A DNA stretch of 20,469 nucleotides from JAUWCW01 sp030609125 [NCBI: Candidatus Rokuibacteriota bacterium] (GTDB taxonomy: Bacteria; JAUVQV01): assembly GCA_030609125.1 (NCBI GenBank), contig JAUWCW010000010.1, positions 1 to 20,469 of the forward strand, in the 5' to 3' direction. Below, piece after piece: positions 1 through 6,537 of this stretch. Both the position numbers and the translations under genes were made by a program. Under the pieces are notes generated by a model. The model saw only the letters and a list, made by a program, of their open reading frames with translations, was not told the origin of the DNA and did not search any database. The stretch's first letter is position 1. Each line of letters opens with the position of its first letter.

Positions 1-144
1 ATCCAGACGCACCTGCTGGCCGGTGGTGAGGAGTGCGAAGAACACGTCCGCGACGGAGGGGCCTGCCCCGACTGCGGTGGTCCCGTCGAGCACGAAGGCG
101 GCTGCTGCGTCTGCCGCGCCTGCGGCTACTCCGAGTGCGCCTGA
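1..144 (+). CDS. nrdJ: Adenosylcobalamin-dependent ribonucleotide reductase, C-terminal end (partial)
   Basis: Only the last 47 codons are in the window; the reading frame is open from base 1 to a TGA at 142-144. The visible peptide is a cysteine-rich tail with CPDC at residues 22-25, then CCVC at 35-38, C41 and C46, in the pattern CPxCGGxxxxEGGCxxCxxCGYSxC. That pattern is the typical C-terminal zinc-ribbon-like tail of class II (NrdJ) ribonucleotide reductases, whose cysteines are thought to re-reduce the active-site disulfide. The enzyme makes deoxyribonucleotides with coenzyme B12 and without oxygen, which fits an anaerobic host. The identification rests on the tail alone; an unrelated zinc-ribbon protein cannot be wholly excluded without the upstream sequence. 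Confidence 0.8.
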   Translation: MQTHLLAGGEECEEHVRDGGACPDCGGPVEHEGGCCVCRACGYSECA

Positions 145-175
145 TCCGGCGCTTCCGTTTCTTAAGATATCAAGT

Positions 176-195
176 CGCTGTGGCTGACATGGCAC
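176..195 (+). repeat. 20-base leader element, copy 1
   Basis: CGCTGTGGCTGACATGGCAC lies 78 bases before the ATG of the two-CW gene. A copy with 18 of 20 identical bases (502-521) lies before the next small cysteine gene. Both are followed by AAAGGCC (220-226 and 531-537). It may be a regulator site or part of a structured leader RNA. Confidence 0.5.
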
Positions 196-234
196 CCCTC
201 CAGATCTGCCCCGGGGTGCAAAGGCCGGTGCCAT
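189..234 (+). promoter_or_regulatory. Leader with two mutually exclusive hairpins
   Basis: Arms ATGGCACC (189-196) and GGTGCCAT (227-234) are an 8-base perfect inverted repeat. GCACCCC (192-198) and GGGGTGC (213-219) form a 7-base perfect inverted repeat that uses part of the same left arm, so only one can form at a time. There is no T tract after the outer stem, so it is not a plain terminator. It sits between nrdJ and the two-CW gene; an attenuator or other RNA switch is possible but unproven. Confidence 0.35.
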
Positions 235-273
235 CAAGACTTTATGCCAGGGCGGGCAGGCAGGTACCATAAG

Positions 274-495
274 ATGAAATGCTGGGAATATCATAATTGC
301 CCGGAAAAAGTCAGGAGAACGTGCCCTGCTTTTTTGAAAGAAAATTGTCGGGAGTGCTGGCTGGTGACGGACAGGACATGTAAGGGTGGTTCCGCTACAA
401 AGGTGACGATTGAGGAAAAGCTGATCGAGTGCACCAGATGCAGTTTTTACAATAACGTATTGCAAAAGCAAATCGAGAAAAATACGGAAGCCTGA
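274..495 (+). CDS. Small two-CW-type cysteine-rich protein
   Basis: This 73-residue soluble protein has eight cysteines: C3, C9, C17, C25, C28, C36, C53 and C56. It carries two Cys-Trp pairs (CWEY at 3-6, CW at 28-29), a CPA at 17-19 and a final CxxCxFY at 53-59. This is the layout I know from two-CW domain proteins, found alone or attached to sensor and chemotaxis proteins in Deltaproteobacteria; their function is not established and metal binding is only a guess. I chose ATG 274 because the CWEY motif follows directly. An in-frame ATG at 244 would add ten residues unlike the family. The DNA is AT-rich compared with its neighbours. It stands alone with a 130-base leader containing the repeat element and hairpins. 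Confidence 0.7.
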   Translation: MKCWEYHNCPEKVRRTCPAFLKENCRECWLVTDRTCKGGSATKVTIEEKLIECTRCSFYNNVLQKQIEKNTEA

Positions 496-501
496 CACAC
501 G

Positions 502-521
502 CGCTATGGCCGACATGGCAC
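502..521 (+). repeat. 20-base leader element, copy 2
   Basis: CGCTATGGCCGACATGGCAC matches 176-195 at 18 of 20 positions and is 58 bases before the preferred ATG of the next small gene. The intergenic sequence around it is otherwise different from that around copy 1, so it is not simply a long recent duplication. Confidence 0.5.
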
Positions 522-579
522 GTAAGCTCTAAAGGCCCCCGTCTTCAATACGGTTAAAGTCTGCTGCAGGATGTATACT

Positions 580-825
580 ATGGGTATGAACAAGTGCCCT
601 GTCCTGGAGCAGTGCAGGTTCTTCAACAACGTCCTTGAGAATATGCCGGCCATCTCGGAATCGCTGATGGAGCAGTATTGCCTCGGTGACAATACAGAAT
701 GTGCGCGGTTCTTCATATTCGACGAGATAGGGAAGGAGCATCTTCCCGATGATGTTTTCCCGCACGAGATGGAAAAGGCGAAAAAGCTGGTCAGGAACTT
801 CAGGCACTACGGCAAGCCCAATTAG
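580..825 (+). CDS. Small cysteine-containing protein of unknown function
   Basis: This 81-residue protein has no signal peptide or membrane segment. From ATG 580 the cysteines are C6, C12, C34 and C41, in the order CPxLxxCxFFNNVLxxMP, then YC and CAR, followed by a helical, charged C-terminus with FP and KAKKLVRNF. I recall similar short proteins in Geobacter relatives but no named family. The segment CxFFNNVL echoes CSFYNNVL near the C-terminus of the preceding two-CW protein, suggesting a shared structural element. ATG 580 is preferred because AGGA at 568-571 is 8 bases upstream; ATG 571 and ATG 586 are possible alternatives. The leader carries copy 2 of the 20-base element, so the two small genes may be co-regulated. 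Confidence 0.6.
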   Translation: MGMNKCPVLEQCRFFNNVLENMPAISESLMEQYCLGDNTECARFFIFDEIGKEHLPDDVFPHEMEKAKKLVRNFRHYGKPN

Positions 826-948
826 ACCCCTATCGGACCCTCTGTGTTATGAACACTGAATGCCATCCGGCAATCCGGCGCGGTCTACATGTCGCGACTG
901 CGGACCGGCTCTTTCGTCTCCGCAGCGGAGGCGCCACAGGCGAGAGAG

Positions 949-1227
949 ATGAAAGACGCTGAAATCATACGAGTCCGTCTGCATGAGACCGCGATCGGTT
1001 TTGACGCGGCGAGAAGGAAGGCCGACGAAAAAGCGGGAGAGAAGCTGAAGGAGCCGCTGCTCGTCGCCTGGTATGACGGGGTCAAGGGGATCGGGCATCC
1101 TGACGTTCACGAGTGCACGGACAAGCCCGGGTGGATGACCTACGCCGAAAGCCGCGGGGGAAGCACTACGGTGAACGTGAACGACGGGAGGTACATCCTG
1201 ATCTATGCGGAGGGGTCGCTGGAATGA
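949..1227 (+). CDS. Small protein resembling the AF1514 family
   Basis: This 92-residue cytoplasmic protein has conserved-looking stretches in order: an N-terminal strand, an FDAARRKADEKA helix, PLLVAWYDG, then ECxxKPGWxxYAESRGGxxxVxVNxGxYxxIY. That arrangement matches my memory of small AF1514-type proteins of archaea and Deltaproteobacteria, whose function is unknown; the family name is recalled, not searched. ATG 949 is chosen because the family-like sequence starts there; a frame open from 889 would add 20 residues of low-complexity character. Its stop overlaps the ATG of the membrane cytochrome downstream by four bases (ATGA at 1224-1227), which implies translational coupling and a shared role. 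Confidence 0.6.
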   Translation: MKDAEIIRVRLHETAIGFDAARRKADEKAGEKLKEPLLVAWYDGVKGIGHPDVHECTDKPGWMTYAESRGGSTTVNVNDGRYILIYAEGSLE

Positions 1228-2156
1228 CCGGAGTCCGTGCGGGCCTGGTACGAGCCGCGCTGCCGGCGCTCATCCTGCTTTTCGCCAACGCCTCTCCGGC
1301 CTTCGCTACGCCGGAGTTCTCGGAGCGGACGGCCCAGTCGTGCGGCACCTGCCACCTGGACAGGGACGGCGGGGAGCTGTCCCGCAAGGGGCTGGAGTTT
1401 GCCGCCTCGGGGTACGTGTGGCCGCCGAGCGGGGGCTACCGGCTGCTGGGGCCTGTCAGGAAGAGAATTCGCTTCTTCATCGGCCTTTTTCACATCGTTG
1501 CGGCCTTCATCTGGTTCGGGACCATCCTCTACGTCCACCTCATGCTCAGGCCCGCCTACGCCATGAAGGGTCTGCCGAAGGGGGAGGTGGCACTCGGCCT
1601 CGTCTCAATGGCCGTCGTCGGGATATCCGGCGTCCTGCTGACGATTTCGCGGATACGAAGCCTGGACGTTCTCGTTCGGAGTCCCTGGGGAATCATCCTC
1701 TCCGTAAAGATCGCCCTGTACCTGGTGATGATCTCGTCGGCGGCCTTTGTCATCATGGTCGTCGGGCCCCGGTTGAAGAAGGGCAGAACGGCAGGGCCCC
1801 TGCCGGCGGACGGGCTCTTCGGGCCGGAGGAACTCTCGGCTTTCGACGGGAAGGAGGGCAGACCCGCGCTCATCGCCTTCAACGAGACGGTGTATGACGT
1901 CTCGGCATTGAAGATGTGGGCGGGCGGGATGCACATGAAGCACCTTGCGGGGACGGACCTGACGGACGCAATAAAGAGAGCGCCCCACGGCGAGGAGAAA
2001 CTCGAGGTGGCCAAGGCGGCGGGAACTTTCAACCTGGAGACGAAGCCGTCCCTCACGCCGTACCAGAAAGCGTTCTATGTCGTGGCGTACATGAACCTTA
2101 CCATCGTCTTCATCGTACTCGGCACGATAGCGTTCTGGAGGTGGGGGTTCTACTAG
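1224..2156 (+). CDS. Membrane cytochrome: CxxCH motif, CopD-like helices and cytochrome b5 domain
   Basis: This 310-residue protein combines three parts. Residues 1-28 are a signal sequence ending in AFA. Residues 40-44 are CGTCH, a c-type heme attachment site that would lie in the periplasm. Next come several membrane helices beginning FIGLFHIVAAFIWFGT, with a histidine inside the first helix as in CopD-like and b-type cytochromes. Residues about 200-268 are a cytochrome b5-like domain (VYDVS, WxGGMHxxHLAGxDLT, APHGEEKL), and a final helix occupies about 284-306. The likely role is electron transfer between periplasmic and membrane partners, possibly the quinone pool; no partner is shown. 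ATG 1224 is chosen because the signal peptide starts there; a longer open frame from 1113 lies inside the preceding gene. The gene converges on menA, with only 10 bases between the stops. Confidence 0.7.
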   Translation: MTGVRAGLVRAALPALILLFANASPAFATPEFSERTAQSCGTCHLDRDGGELSRKGLEFAASGYVWPPSGGYRLLGPVRKRIRFFIGLFHIVAAFIWFGTILYVHLMLRPAYAMKGLPKGEVALGLVSMAVVGISGVLLTISRIRSLDVLVRSPWGIILSVKIALYLVMISSAAFVIMVVGPRLKKGRTAGPLPADGLFGPEELSAFDGKEGRPALIAFNETVYDVSALKMWAGGMHMKHLAGTDLTDAIKRAPHGEEKLEVAKAAGTFNLETKPSLTPYQKAFYVVAYMNLTIVFIVLGTIAFWRWGFY

Positions 2157-2166
2157 GCTGAACGGG

Positions 2167-3081
2167 CTAGAGAACGATCCCTATGGCGAAGAAGAGGCAG
2201 AAGACGAGGGTGTAGCGCGCCGTGCCCGCCAGGGCCCGGTTCATCGCCGGCCCGTCCCGGTACTCTTTCTCCAGCGTCCGCAGAAGGGGGACCGTCATCG
2301 GCAGGGTGAAAAAGGGGAGAGTGATCCAGCCGTCCGCCGACCCCGAGAGCCACAGCGCCAGCAGGATCAGGTATGCCCCCGCGATGAGGGCGACGTACTC
2401 CGCCAGGGTCCCCCGCGGCCCGAGTCGGACCGCCAGCGTCCGCTTGTCCACCTTCGAGTCGGTTTCGATGTCGCGCAGGTTGTTCACCACCAGGATCGCC
2501 GTGATGAGCAGTCCCGGAGGGACCGCCGCCGCCAGGGCAAAAGGTGTCAGGGCGAGGGCCTGGACGTAGTAGGTGCCGCAGACCGCGGCGAGCCCGAAGA
2601 AGAGAAAGACGAAGATGTCTCCCAGGCCGTGGGAGGCGATCGGCCAGGGGCCGCCGCTGTAGGCGAGGGCCGCCAGGATCGACGCCGTTCCGACGGCGAG
2701 TATCGGCCACCCCCCGACGGCGATGAGGTAGATGCCGACCAGGGCGGCGAGAAGAAAAACGAGTGCCATCCCCAGCCTGATATCTTCCGGGGAGATCAGT
2801 CCCGCCTGTGTGACCCTCAGGGGGCCCTTGCGCCCGGCGGTGTCGACGCCTTTTTTGAAATCGAAGTAGTCGTTGGCGAGATTGACTCCAACCTGAAGAA
2901 GGAGAGCCCCAGCCAGGGCGGCCAGGGCGGGAAGAGGAGCGAATGAGCCGTCGCGGACTGCCACGGCGGTCCCCACCGCCACCGGGGCCACCGCGGCGGG
3001 AAGGGTCTTGGGCCTGGCGGCCAGCATCCACGCCTGCCGCCGGGAGACGCCGGCGGTGTCCTGCACGGGGCTACGGCTCAA
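2167..3081 (-). CDS. menA: 1,4-dihydroxy-2-naphthoate polyprenyltransferase (MenA)
   Basis: MenA attaches the isoprenoid tail to dihydroxynaphthoate in the membrane, giving demethylmenaquinone. The 304-residue protein has RPKTLPAA at 23-30, the first aspartate motif NDYFDFKKGVD at 70-80 (UbiA superfamily) and the second, NLRDIETDSKVDKRT, at 201-215 with D204, D208 and D212. The rest is hydrophobic helices. The match to MenA is good along its length (RPKTLP, NLANDY, GPLR, GLGDI, NNLRDI), better than to the futalosine-pathway enzyme MqnP as far as I can judge. The start is TTG at 3081, with GGGGAG seven bases upstream; it lies inside the end of ubiE (11-base overlap). An internal ATG at 3027 would leave out residues 1-18. 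It is the last gene of the five-gene operon. Confidence 0.9.
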   Translation of the reverse strand: MSRSPVQDTAGVSRRQAWMLAARPKTLPAAVAPVAVGTAVAVRDGSFAPLPALAALAGALLLQVGVNLANDYFDFKKGVDTAGRKGPLRVTQAGLISPEDIRLGMALVFLLAALVGIYLIAVGGWPILAVGTASILAALAYSGGPWPIASHGLGDIFVFLFFGLAAVCGTYYVQALALTPFALAAAVPPGLLITAILVVNNLRDIETDSKVDKRTLAVRLGPRGTLAEYVALIAGAYLILLALWLSGSADGWITLPFFTLPMTVPLLRTLEKEYRDGPAMNRALAGTARYTLVFCLFFAIGIVL

Positions 3082-3778
3082 CGGGGCGCTCCCCGACGTG
3101 CACCGCCATGGTGTTGAACATGAAGAGGTGGCAGCGGACCGCTGTCAGCCCGGACTCCCGCATGATCCGCGCCAGTTCCTCGGGAGACTTGAACCCCTCC
3201 GTCGACGCCGTCAGGTAGACGTAGGCCTCGCGATCGCCCGCCACCAGGCGTCCGAGGAGGGGGATGATGTGCCGGAGATAAAAAAGTATGAAAGGCCGCA
3301 GCAGCGACGGCGGCGGCGGGGTGGTGTCGAGACAGACCACTCTTCCTCCCGGCTTCACCACCCGGAGCTGCTCCCGGAAGGCGGCCTCCGCGTCGGGGAC
3401 ATTGCGGATCAGGTACCCGGAAGTGACGGCGTCGAAGCTCGCGTCGGGAAAGGGGAGGGCGAGGGCGTCGGCGGCGCACCAGTCGATCTTCCCGCCGCCG
3501 GGACGCGCCCTCCCGACGCGCATCATCTCCGTGGCAAAGTCTGCCCCTACCGCCCGCAGCTCCTCGATTTTCCGCATCGCTTCGAGGGCGATGTCGCCGG
3601 TGCCGCTGGCCACGTCAAGGAGGCGCTCCCCCCGGGCGAGGGCCGTCTCCCGCACCACCGCTTGCCGCCACGCGCCGTCCCGGCCGAAGGTCATGAGCCG
3701 GTTCATGAGCTGGTAGCGCCGGGCGATGCGGTCGAACATGGCCCGTACGTCGACGCCCTGTGCTTCCTTCTCCGCCAC
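3071..3778 (-). CDS. ubiE: Demethylmenaquinone C-methyltransferase (UbiE/MenG)
   Basis: This 235-residue enzyme methylates demethylmenaquinone with S-adenosylmethionine, the final step of menaquinone synthesis and the step after MenA. The UbiE signature YxxMNxxMTFGxxxxWR is at 22-38, the SAM motif LLDVASGTGD at 53-62, and the second signature RNVPDxxxxxxExxRVVKPGG follows in the middle of the protein. The C-terminus is the usual FNTMAVHVG type. The start is GTG at 3778, with GAGGGAAGG about eight bases upstream. Only five bases separate it from the stop of the permease gene, and menA overlaps its end, so all three are probably translated from one mRNA. Because menaquinone is made here, menG would be the better biochemical name. 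Confidence 0.92.
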   Translation of the reverse strand: MAEKEAQGVDVRAMFDRIARRYQLMNRLMTFGRDGAWRQAVVRETALARGERLLDVASGTGDIALEAMRKIEELRAVGADFATEMMRVGRARPGGGKIDWCAADALALPFPDASFDAVTSGYLIRNVPDAEAAFREQLRVVKPGGRVVCLDTTPPPPSLLRPFILFYLRHIIPLLGRLVAGDREAYVYLTASTEGFKSPEELARIMRESGLTAVRCHLFMFNTMAVHVGERPVEP

Positions 3779-3783
3779 GGTGT

Positions 3784-4542
3784 CTACCTTCCCTCGAGGT
3801 GCAGGTGAGGGTTTGTTCTTCTTTCCAGCCAGTCCAGCCCCGCGTAGAGGATCAGGCCCAGCAGGCTCATGGCCAGGATCCCCGCGTACATCTCCCGGTA
3901 GCGCAGGACCTGATAGGTCTCGACGACGATGTAGTAGCCGAGGCCGTAGCGGGTCAGGGACTGCTCGGCGATAAAGAGCACGGCGATGGCCGTGCCGGTC
4001 GTCACCCGCAGGGCCGTCAGGGTAGCCGGCAGGGAGGCCGGGATGTAGACGTAGCGAAAGAGCGCCTTGCGTCCGGCGCCGAGGGAGCGCACCGAGAGGA
4101 TCAGCTCCGGCCGCAGCTGGGCAGCCTCATCGCGGACCACGACGAGGATCTGGAAGAAGAGAATGATGGCGATGAGAAAGATCTTCGAGAAATTGGTGAT
4201 CCCCATGAGGACATAGATGACCGGGAGGAGCACGATCTTCGGGATCGGGTAGACGATGGCGATGAGGGGGGCGAAGATCCGGTCCAGGCGCTTCATCTGT
4301 CCCAGGGCAAGCCCGGCGGGTGCCGCCGTCGCCGCCGCCAGGGTGATGGCGGCCAGCACCCTGGCGGCGCTGGCGAGGGTGTGCAGCCCGAGCTCTCCCG
4401 GCATGAGGCGGAAGAAGATCGGCAGCACCTCCCCGGGAGAGGGGAGGATCGGCCGGTTGATGACCCAGGCGAACAGCTGCCAGAGGACGAAGAACATGAC
4501 AATGCCGACGGCGCTGTCGCCGAGCCTAGAGCGTTGCTTCAT
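3784..4542 (-). CDS. ABC transporter permease, SsuC/TauC type
   Basis: This 252-residue inner-membrane protein has about six hydrophobic helices and the cytoplasmic EAA-type loop SLGAGRKALFRYVYIPASLP that docks to the ATPase. The N-terminal ILPSPGEVLP is typical of BPD_transp_1 permeases of the nitrate/sulfonate/taurine class. The ATG at 4542 lies inside the ATPase gene (17-base overlap). The substrate cannot be read from this subunit. Its position directly before ubiE and menA is unusual for sulfonate or nitrate systems and hints at a substrate linked to quinone or aromatic metabolism (inference). Confidence 0.85.
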   Translation of the reverse strand: MKQRSRLGDSAVGIVMFFVLWQLFAWVINRPILPSPGEVLPIFFRLMPGELGLHTLASAARVLAAITLAAATAAPAGLALGQMKRLDRIFAPLIAIVYPIPKIVLLPVIYVLMGITNFSKIFLIAIILFFQILVVVRDEAAQLRPELILSVRSLGAGRKALFRYVYIPASLPATLTALRVTTGTAIAVLFIAEQSLTRYGLGYYIVVETYQVLRYREMYAGILAMSLLGLILYAGLDWLERRTNPHLHLEGR

Positions 4543-5329
4543 GGACTTCTCCGATAGCGGACCGCACCTGCTCGACCCTGGTCTGGTAAGCCTCGCTCCC
4601 GCGGTAGCCGGCTGCTCCGGCGCCGGGGTTGTCCAGAATACGAGGTGTGCGGTTGGGCGGGTGGCCGAGGACGAGAATCTTCTCGCCCAGAAAGGCCGCC
4701 TCCTCGATGTTGTGGGTGACGACGACGGTGGTCAGATCGCCTCCGCTCCCGGCCTCGCGTCGCAGCTCGTGGCTGAGCTCCTGCAGATCTTCCCGGGTCG
4801 GTGCGTCGAGGGCGGAGAAGGGCTCGTCCATGAGCAGCAGGTCCGGCTTGAGGGCCAGGGTGCGGGCAATGGCCGTTCTCTGGCGCTGCCCGCCGGAGAG
4901 CTGTGAGGGGTAGCTGGAGGCAAGATGGGCGATGCCGAGGCGCTCGAGCCAGTATTCAACCCGCCTCTTTGCCTCCTCCCGGTCGATTGTCTCGCCGGCG
5001 GGGGCGTGGAGGCCGTCGGGGCCGTAGAACTGCCGTATCGTGAGGCCCAGTATGGCGTTCTTCCAGACCGGCGCCCAGGGGAGAAGACCGTGGTCCTGCA
5101 GGATGAGGCCCGTCCCCGGCCGGGGTCTCTCCACGGCGCTGCCGGCGATGCGGACGCTGCCGGAGGCGGGGCGCAGCAGACCCGCCAGCAGGTAGAGGAG
5201 GGTCGTCTTTCCGCAGCCCGAGGCGCCGATGACCGCCCAGGACTCGCCGGCTCCCACGCGCCAGCTGAAGCTCTCGAAGATCGGCTGCTTCCGGCCGAAG
5301 GTGAACGTCAGATTCCGGACGTCAATCAT
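4526..5329 (-). CDS. ABC transporter ATP-binding protein, SsuB/TauB type
   Basis: This 267-residue cytoplasmic ATPase drives the importer. All catalytic motifs are intact: Walker A GASGCGKT (35-42), Q-loop Q78, signature LSGGQ (144-148), Walker B LLLMDEP (164-170), D-loop SALD and H-loop H206. An insertion of about 15 residues after the Q-loop region (FYGPDGLHAPAGETID) is longer than in many relatives. The C-terminal tail GYRGSEAYQTRVEQVRSAI extends past the core. The ATG at 5329 overlaps the stop of the binding-protein gene in an ATGA. Substrate specificity is set by the neighbouring binding protein. Confidence 0.9.
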   Translation of the reverse strand: MIDVRNLTFTFGRKQPIFESFSWRVGAGESWAVIGASGCGKTTLLYLLAGLLRPASGSVRIAGSAVERPRPGTGLILQDHGLLPWAPVWKNAILGLTIRQFYGPDGLHAPAGETIDREEAKRRVEYWLERLGIAHLASSYPSQLSGGQRQRTAIARTLALKPDLLLMDEPFSALDAPTREDLQELSHELRREAGSGGDLTTVVVTHNIEEAAFLGEKILVLGHPPNRTPRILDNPGAGAAGYRGSEAYQTRVEQVRSAIGEVHEATL

Positions 5330-6321
5330 TTAGATTGGGCGAGAAACTCCCCGGTGACGGAGGTGTCGTACGGCGACTCGCCGTCGATCAGGCCCTTGCC
5401 GGAGAGCCACGCCACGACGTCCCCCCACTGGTTCCGTGAGGGGATCTCGCCGATGGGGAAGGGGGGAATGGAAAATGTCTCCTGGACGTTCTTCGGCACC
5501 CGCACCTTCTGAAGGAGGAGCGCACGGTAGGCCGTCGGGTCGGCGTTGATCTCCTCCGCGGCGCGGTTCCAGACCGCCAGGAAGCGCCGCACCCCCTCGG
5601 GGTTCTCGCGGAGGGTGGCGTCCCTGAAGGCGAGGATGGTGACGGCGTAGATCGGGTGCGAGGCGTCGTCCACCACCAGGGTCGCCCCGGAGGTGATGGC
5701 GCTCTGGGCGAGGGGGTCGGGGAGGGTGGCGGCCCGGATCTTTCCTTCCATCAGCAGCTGGTAGCGCTCGGGGATGGCCGGGACCGACTGGCTGACGATC
5801 TCGTCCGGGCTCAGCCCCTCCGCCTGCAGGAGACGGTCGGTGATGTACTCGATGATGGTGTTCTCCGAGATGGCCACCGGCACGCCGGCCAGGTCGGCCG
5901 GGGTGGTGATCCCGCTTCCCGGCGCAGCGATCACGCGGAAGATGGGAGATCCCGCATAGGCCTTCCGGGCGGTCATCACGACACGGATGCGGGTTTCCTC
6001 GCGGTTGAAGATAGCTGCCGCCGCGAGCTCGCCGAGCATGCCGTCCACCTGGCCGGCCTGCAGGAGCTGGTCGCGCTCGAGGGCGCTCGAGACCGGGATG
6101 GCGGTTACGTCCAGACCCTCCTCGGTGAAGTACCCCTTCTCCTCGGCCAGGTAGAAGGGGAGGACGTCGGTGATGGGAAGAAGGGCGAGTTTCAGGGGGG
6201 CCGGAGGTGCGGATGCCGGCGTCCCGGCTGACGGTTTCTCTTTACCCCCGCCGCAGGAAAAGAGGGTGAAGGCGAAGAGGGCTGTCATGAACAGAACGGT
6301 ATATACACGGGATCTTGTCAT
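5326..6321 (-). CDS. ABC transporter substrate-binding lipoprotein (NMT1/SsuA-like)
   Basis: This 331-residue protein is exported and lipid-anchored: signal sequence 1-22 with lipobox LFSC and the acylated Cys at 23. The mature part is a type II periplasmic binding fold: PITDVLPFYLAEEKGYFTEEGL at the start, then LLQAGQVDGML, the hinge-type DLAGVPVAISENT, and LLMEGKIRAATLPDPLA. These are hallmarks of the NMT1/THI5-like and nitrate/sulfonate/taurine binding proteins, which bind small organic ligands such as sulfonates, pyrimidine precursors and aromatics. The ligand is not predictable here. The ATG at 6321 has TGGAGG about 12 bases upstream. It is the first gene of the operon that continues through ATPase, permease, ubiE and menA. 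Confidence 0.85.
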   Translation of the reverse strand: MTRSRVYTVLFMTALFAFTLFSCGGGKEKPSAGTPASAPPAPLKLALLPITDVLPFYLAEEKGYFTEEGLDVTAIPVSSALERDQLLQAGQVDGMLGELAAAAIFNREETRIRVVMTARKAYAGSPIFRVIAAPGSGITTPADLAGVPVAISENTIIEYITDRLLQAEGLSPDEIVSQSVPAIPERYQLLMEGKIRAATLPDPLAQSAITSGATLVVDDASHPIYAVTILAFRDATLRENPEGVRRFLAVWNRAAEEINADPTAYRALLLQKVRVPKNVQETFSIPPFPIGEIPSRNQWGDVVAWLSGKGLIDGESPYDTSVTGEFLAQSK

Positions 6322-6359
6322 CGATTGTCAGTGCCTCCAGAGTGGTTTTGAATGTTCGG

Positions 6360-6365
6360 ATAATA
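6360..6365 (-). promoter_or_regulatory. Possible -10 box for the ABC-ubiE-menA operon
   Basis: Read on the minus strand this is TATTAT (5 of 6 to TATAAT), 38 bases before the ATG of the binding-protein gene, in a locally AT-rich patch. No good -35 box is present at 16-18 bases, so an activator may be needed or the call may be wrong. Confidence 0.3.
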
Positions 6366-6537
6366 CAACAGAAACAGCCCAAAAGCACGCTGGAACAAAA
6401 CGCTTTCCACGACGCAGCGACCGCTCTTGCCGGGGGAGGGACGAGCAGTATGGCGTGCTGCCGGAGACAGGGCAGCCGAGCCGCGGTCCCCGCCGGTGGC
6501 GAAGCGCCTGATGAGAGGCTTCAGCTCCGGCATCGAT

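Noticed and set aside
189-195. TGGCAC in both copies of the leader element, as the -24 half of a sigma-54 promoter
   Set aside because: No TTGC-like -12 element follows at five bases in either copy (the following bases are CCCTC-CAGA and GTAAG-CTCT).
189-234. A GEMM-type (cyclic di-nucleotide) riboswitch suggested by GTGCAAAGGCC
   Set aside because: The conserved ACAGGGCAAACC segment and the tetraloop-receptor part of the class are missing; only a short fragment resembles it.
918-930. CTCCG-CAG-CGGAG hairpin as a terminator before the 949 gene
   Set aside because: Five-base arms, a three-base loop and no T tract; too short to call.
6457-6476. GCTGCC / GGCAGC hairpin downstream of the aminopeptidase as a terminator
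   Set aside because: Six-base arms with no T tract on either strand and about 60 bases beyond the stop codon.
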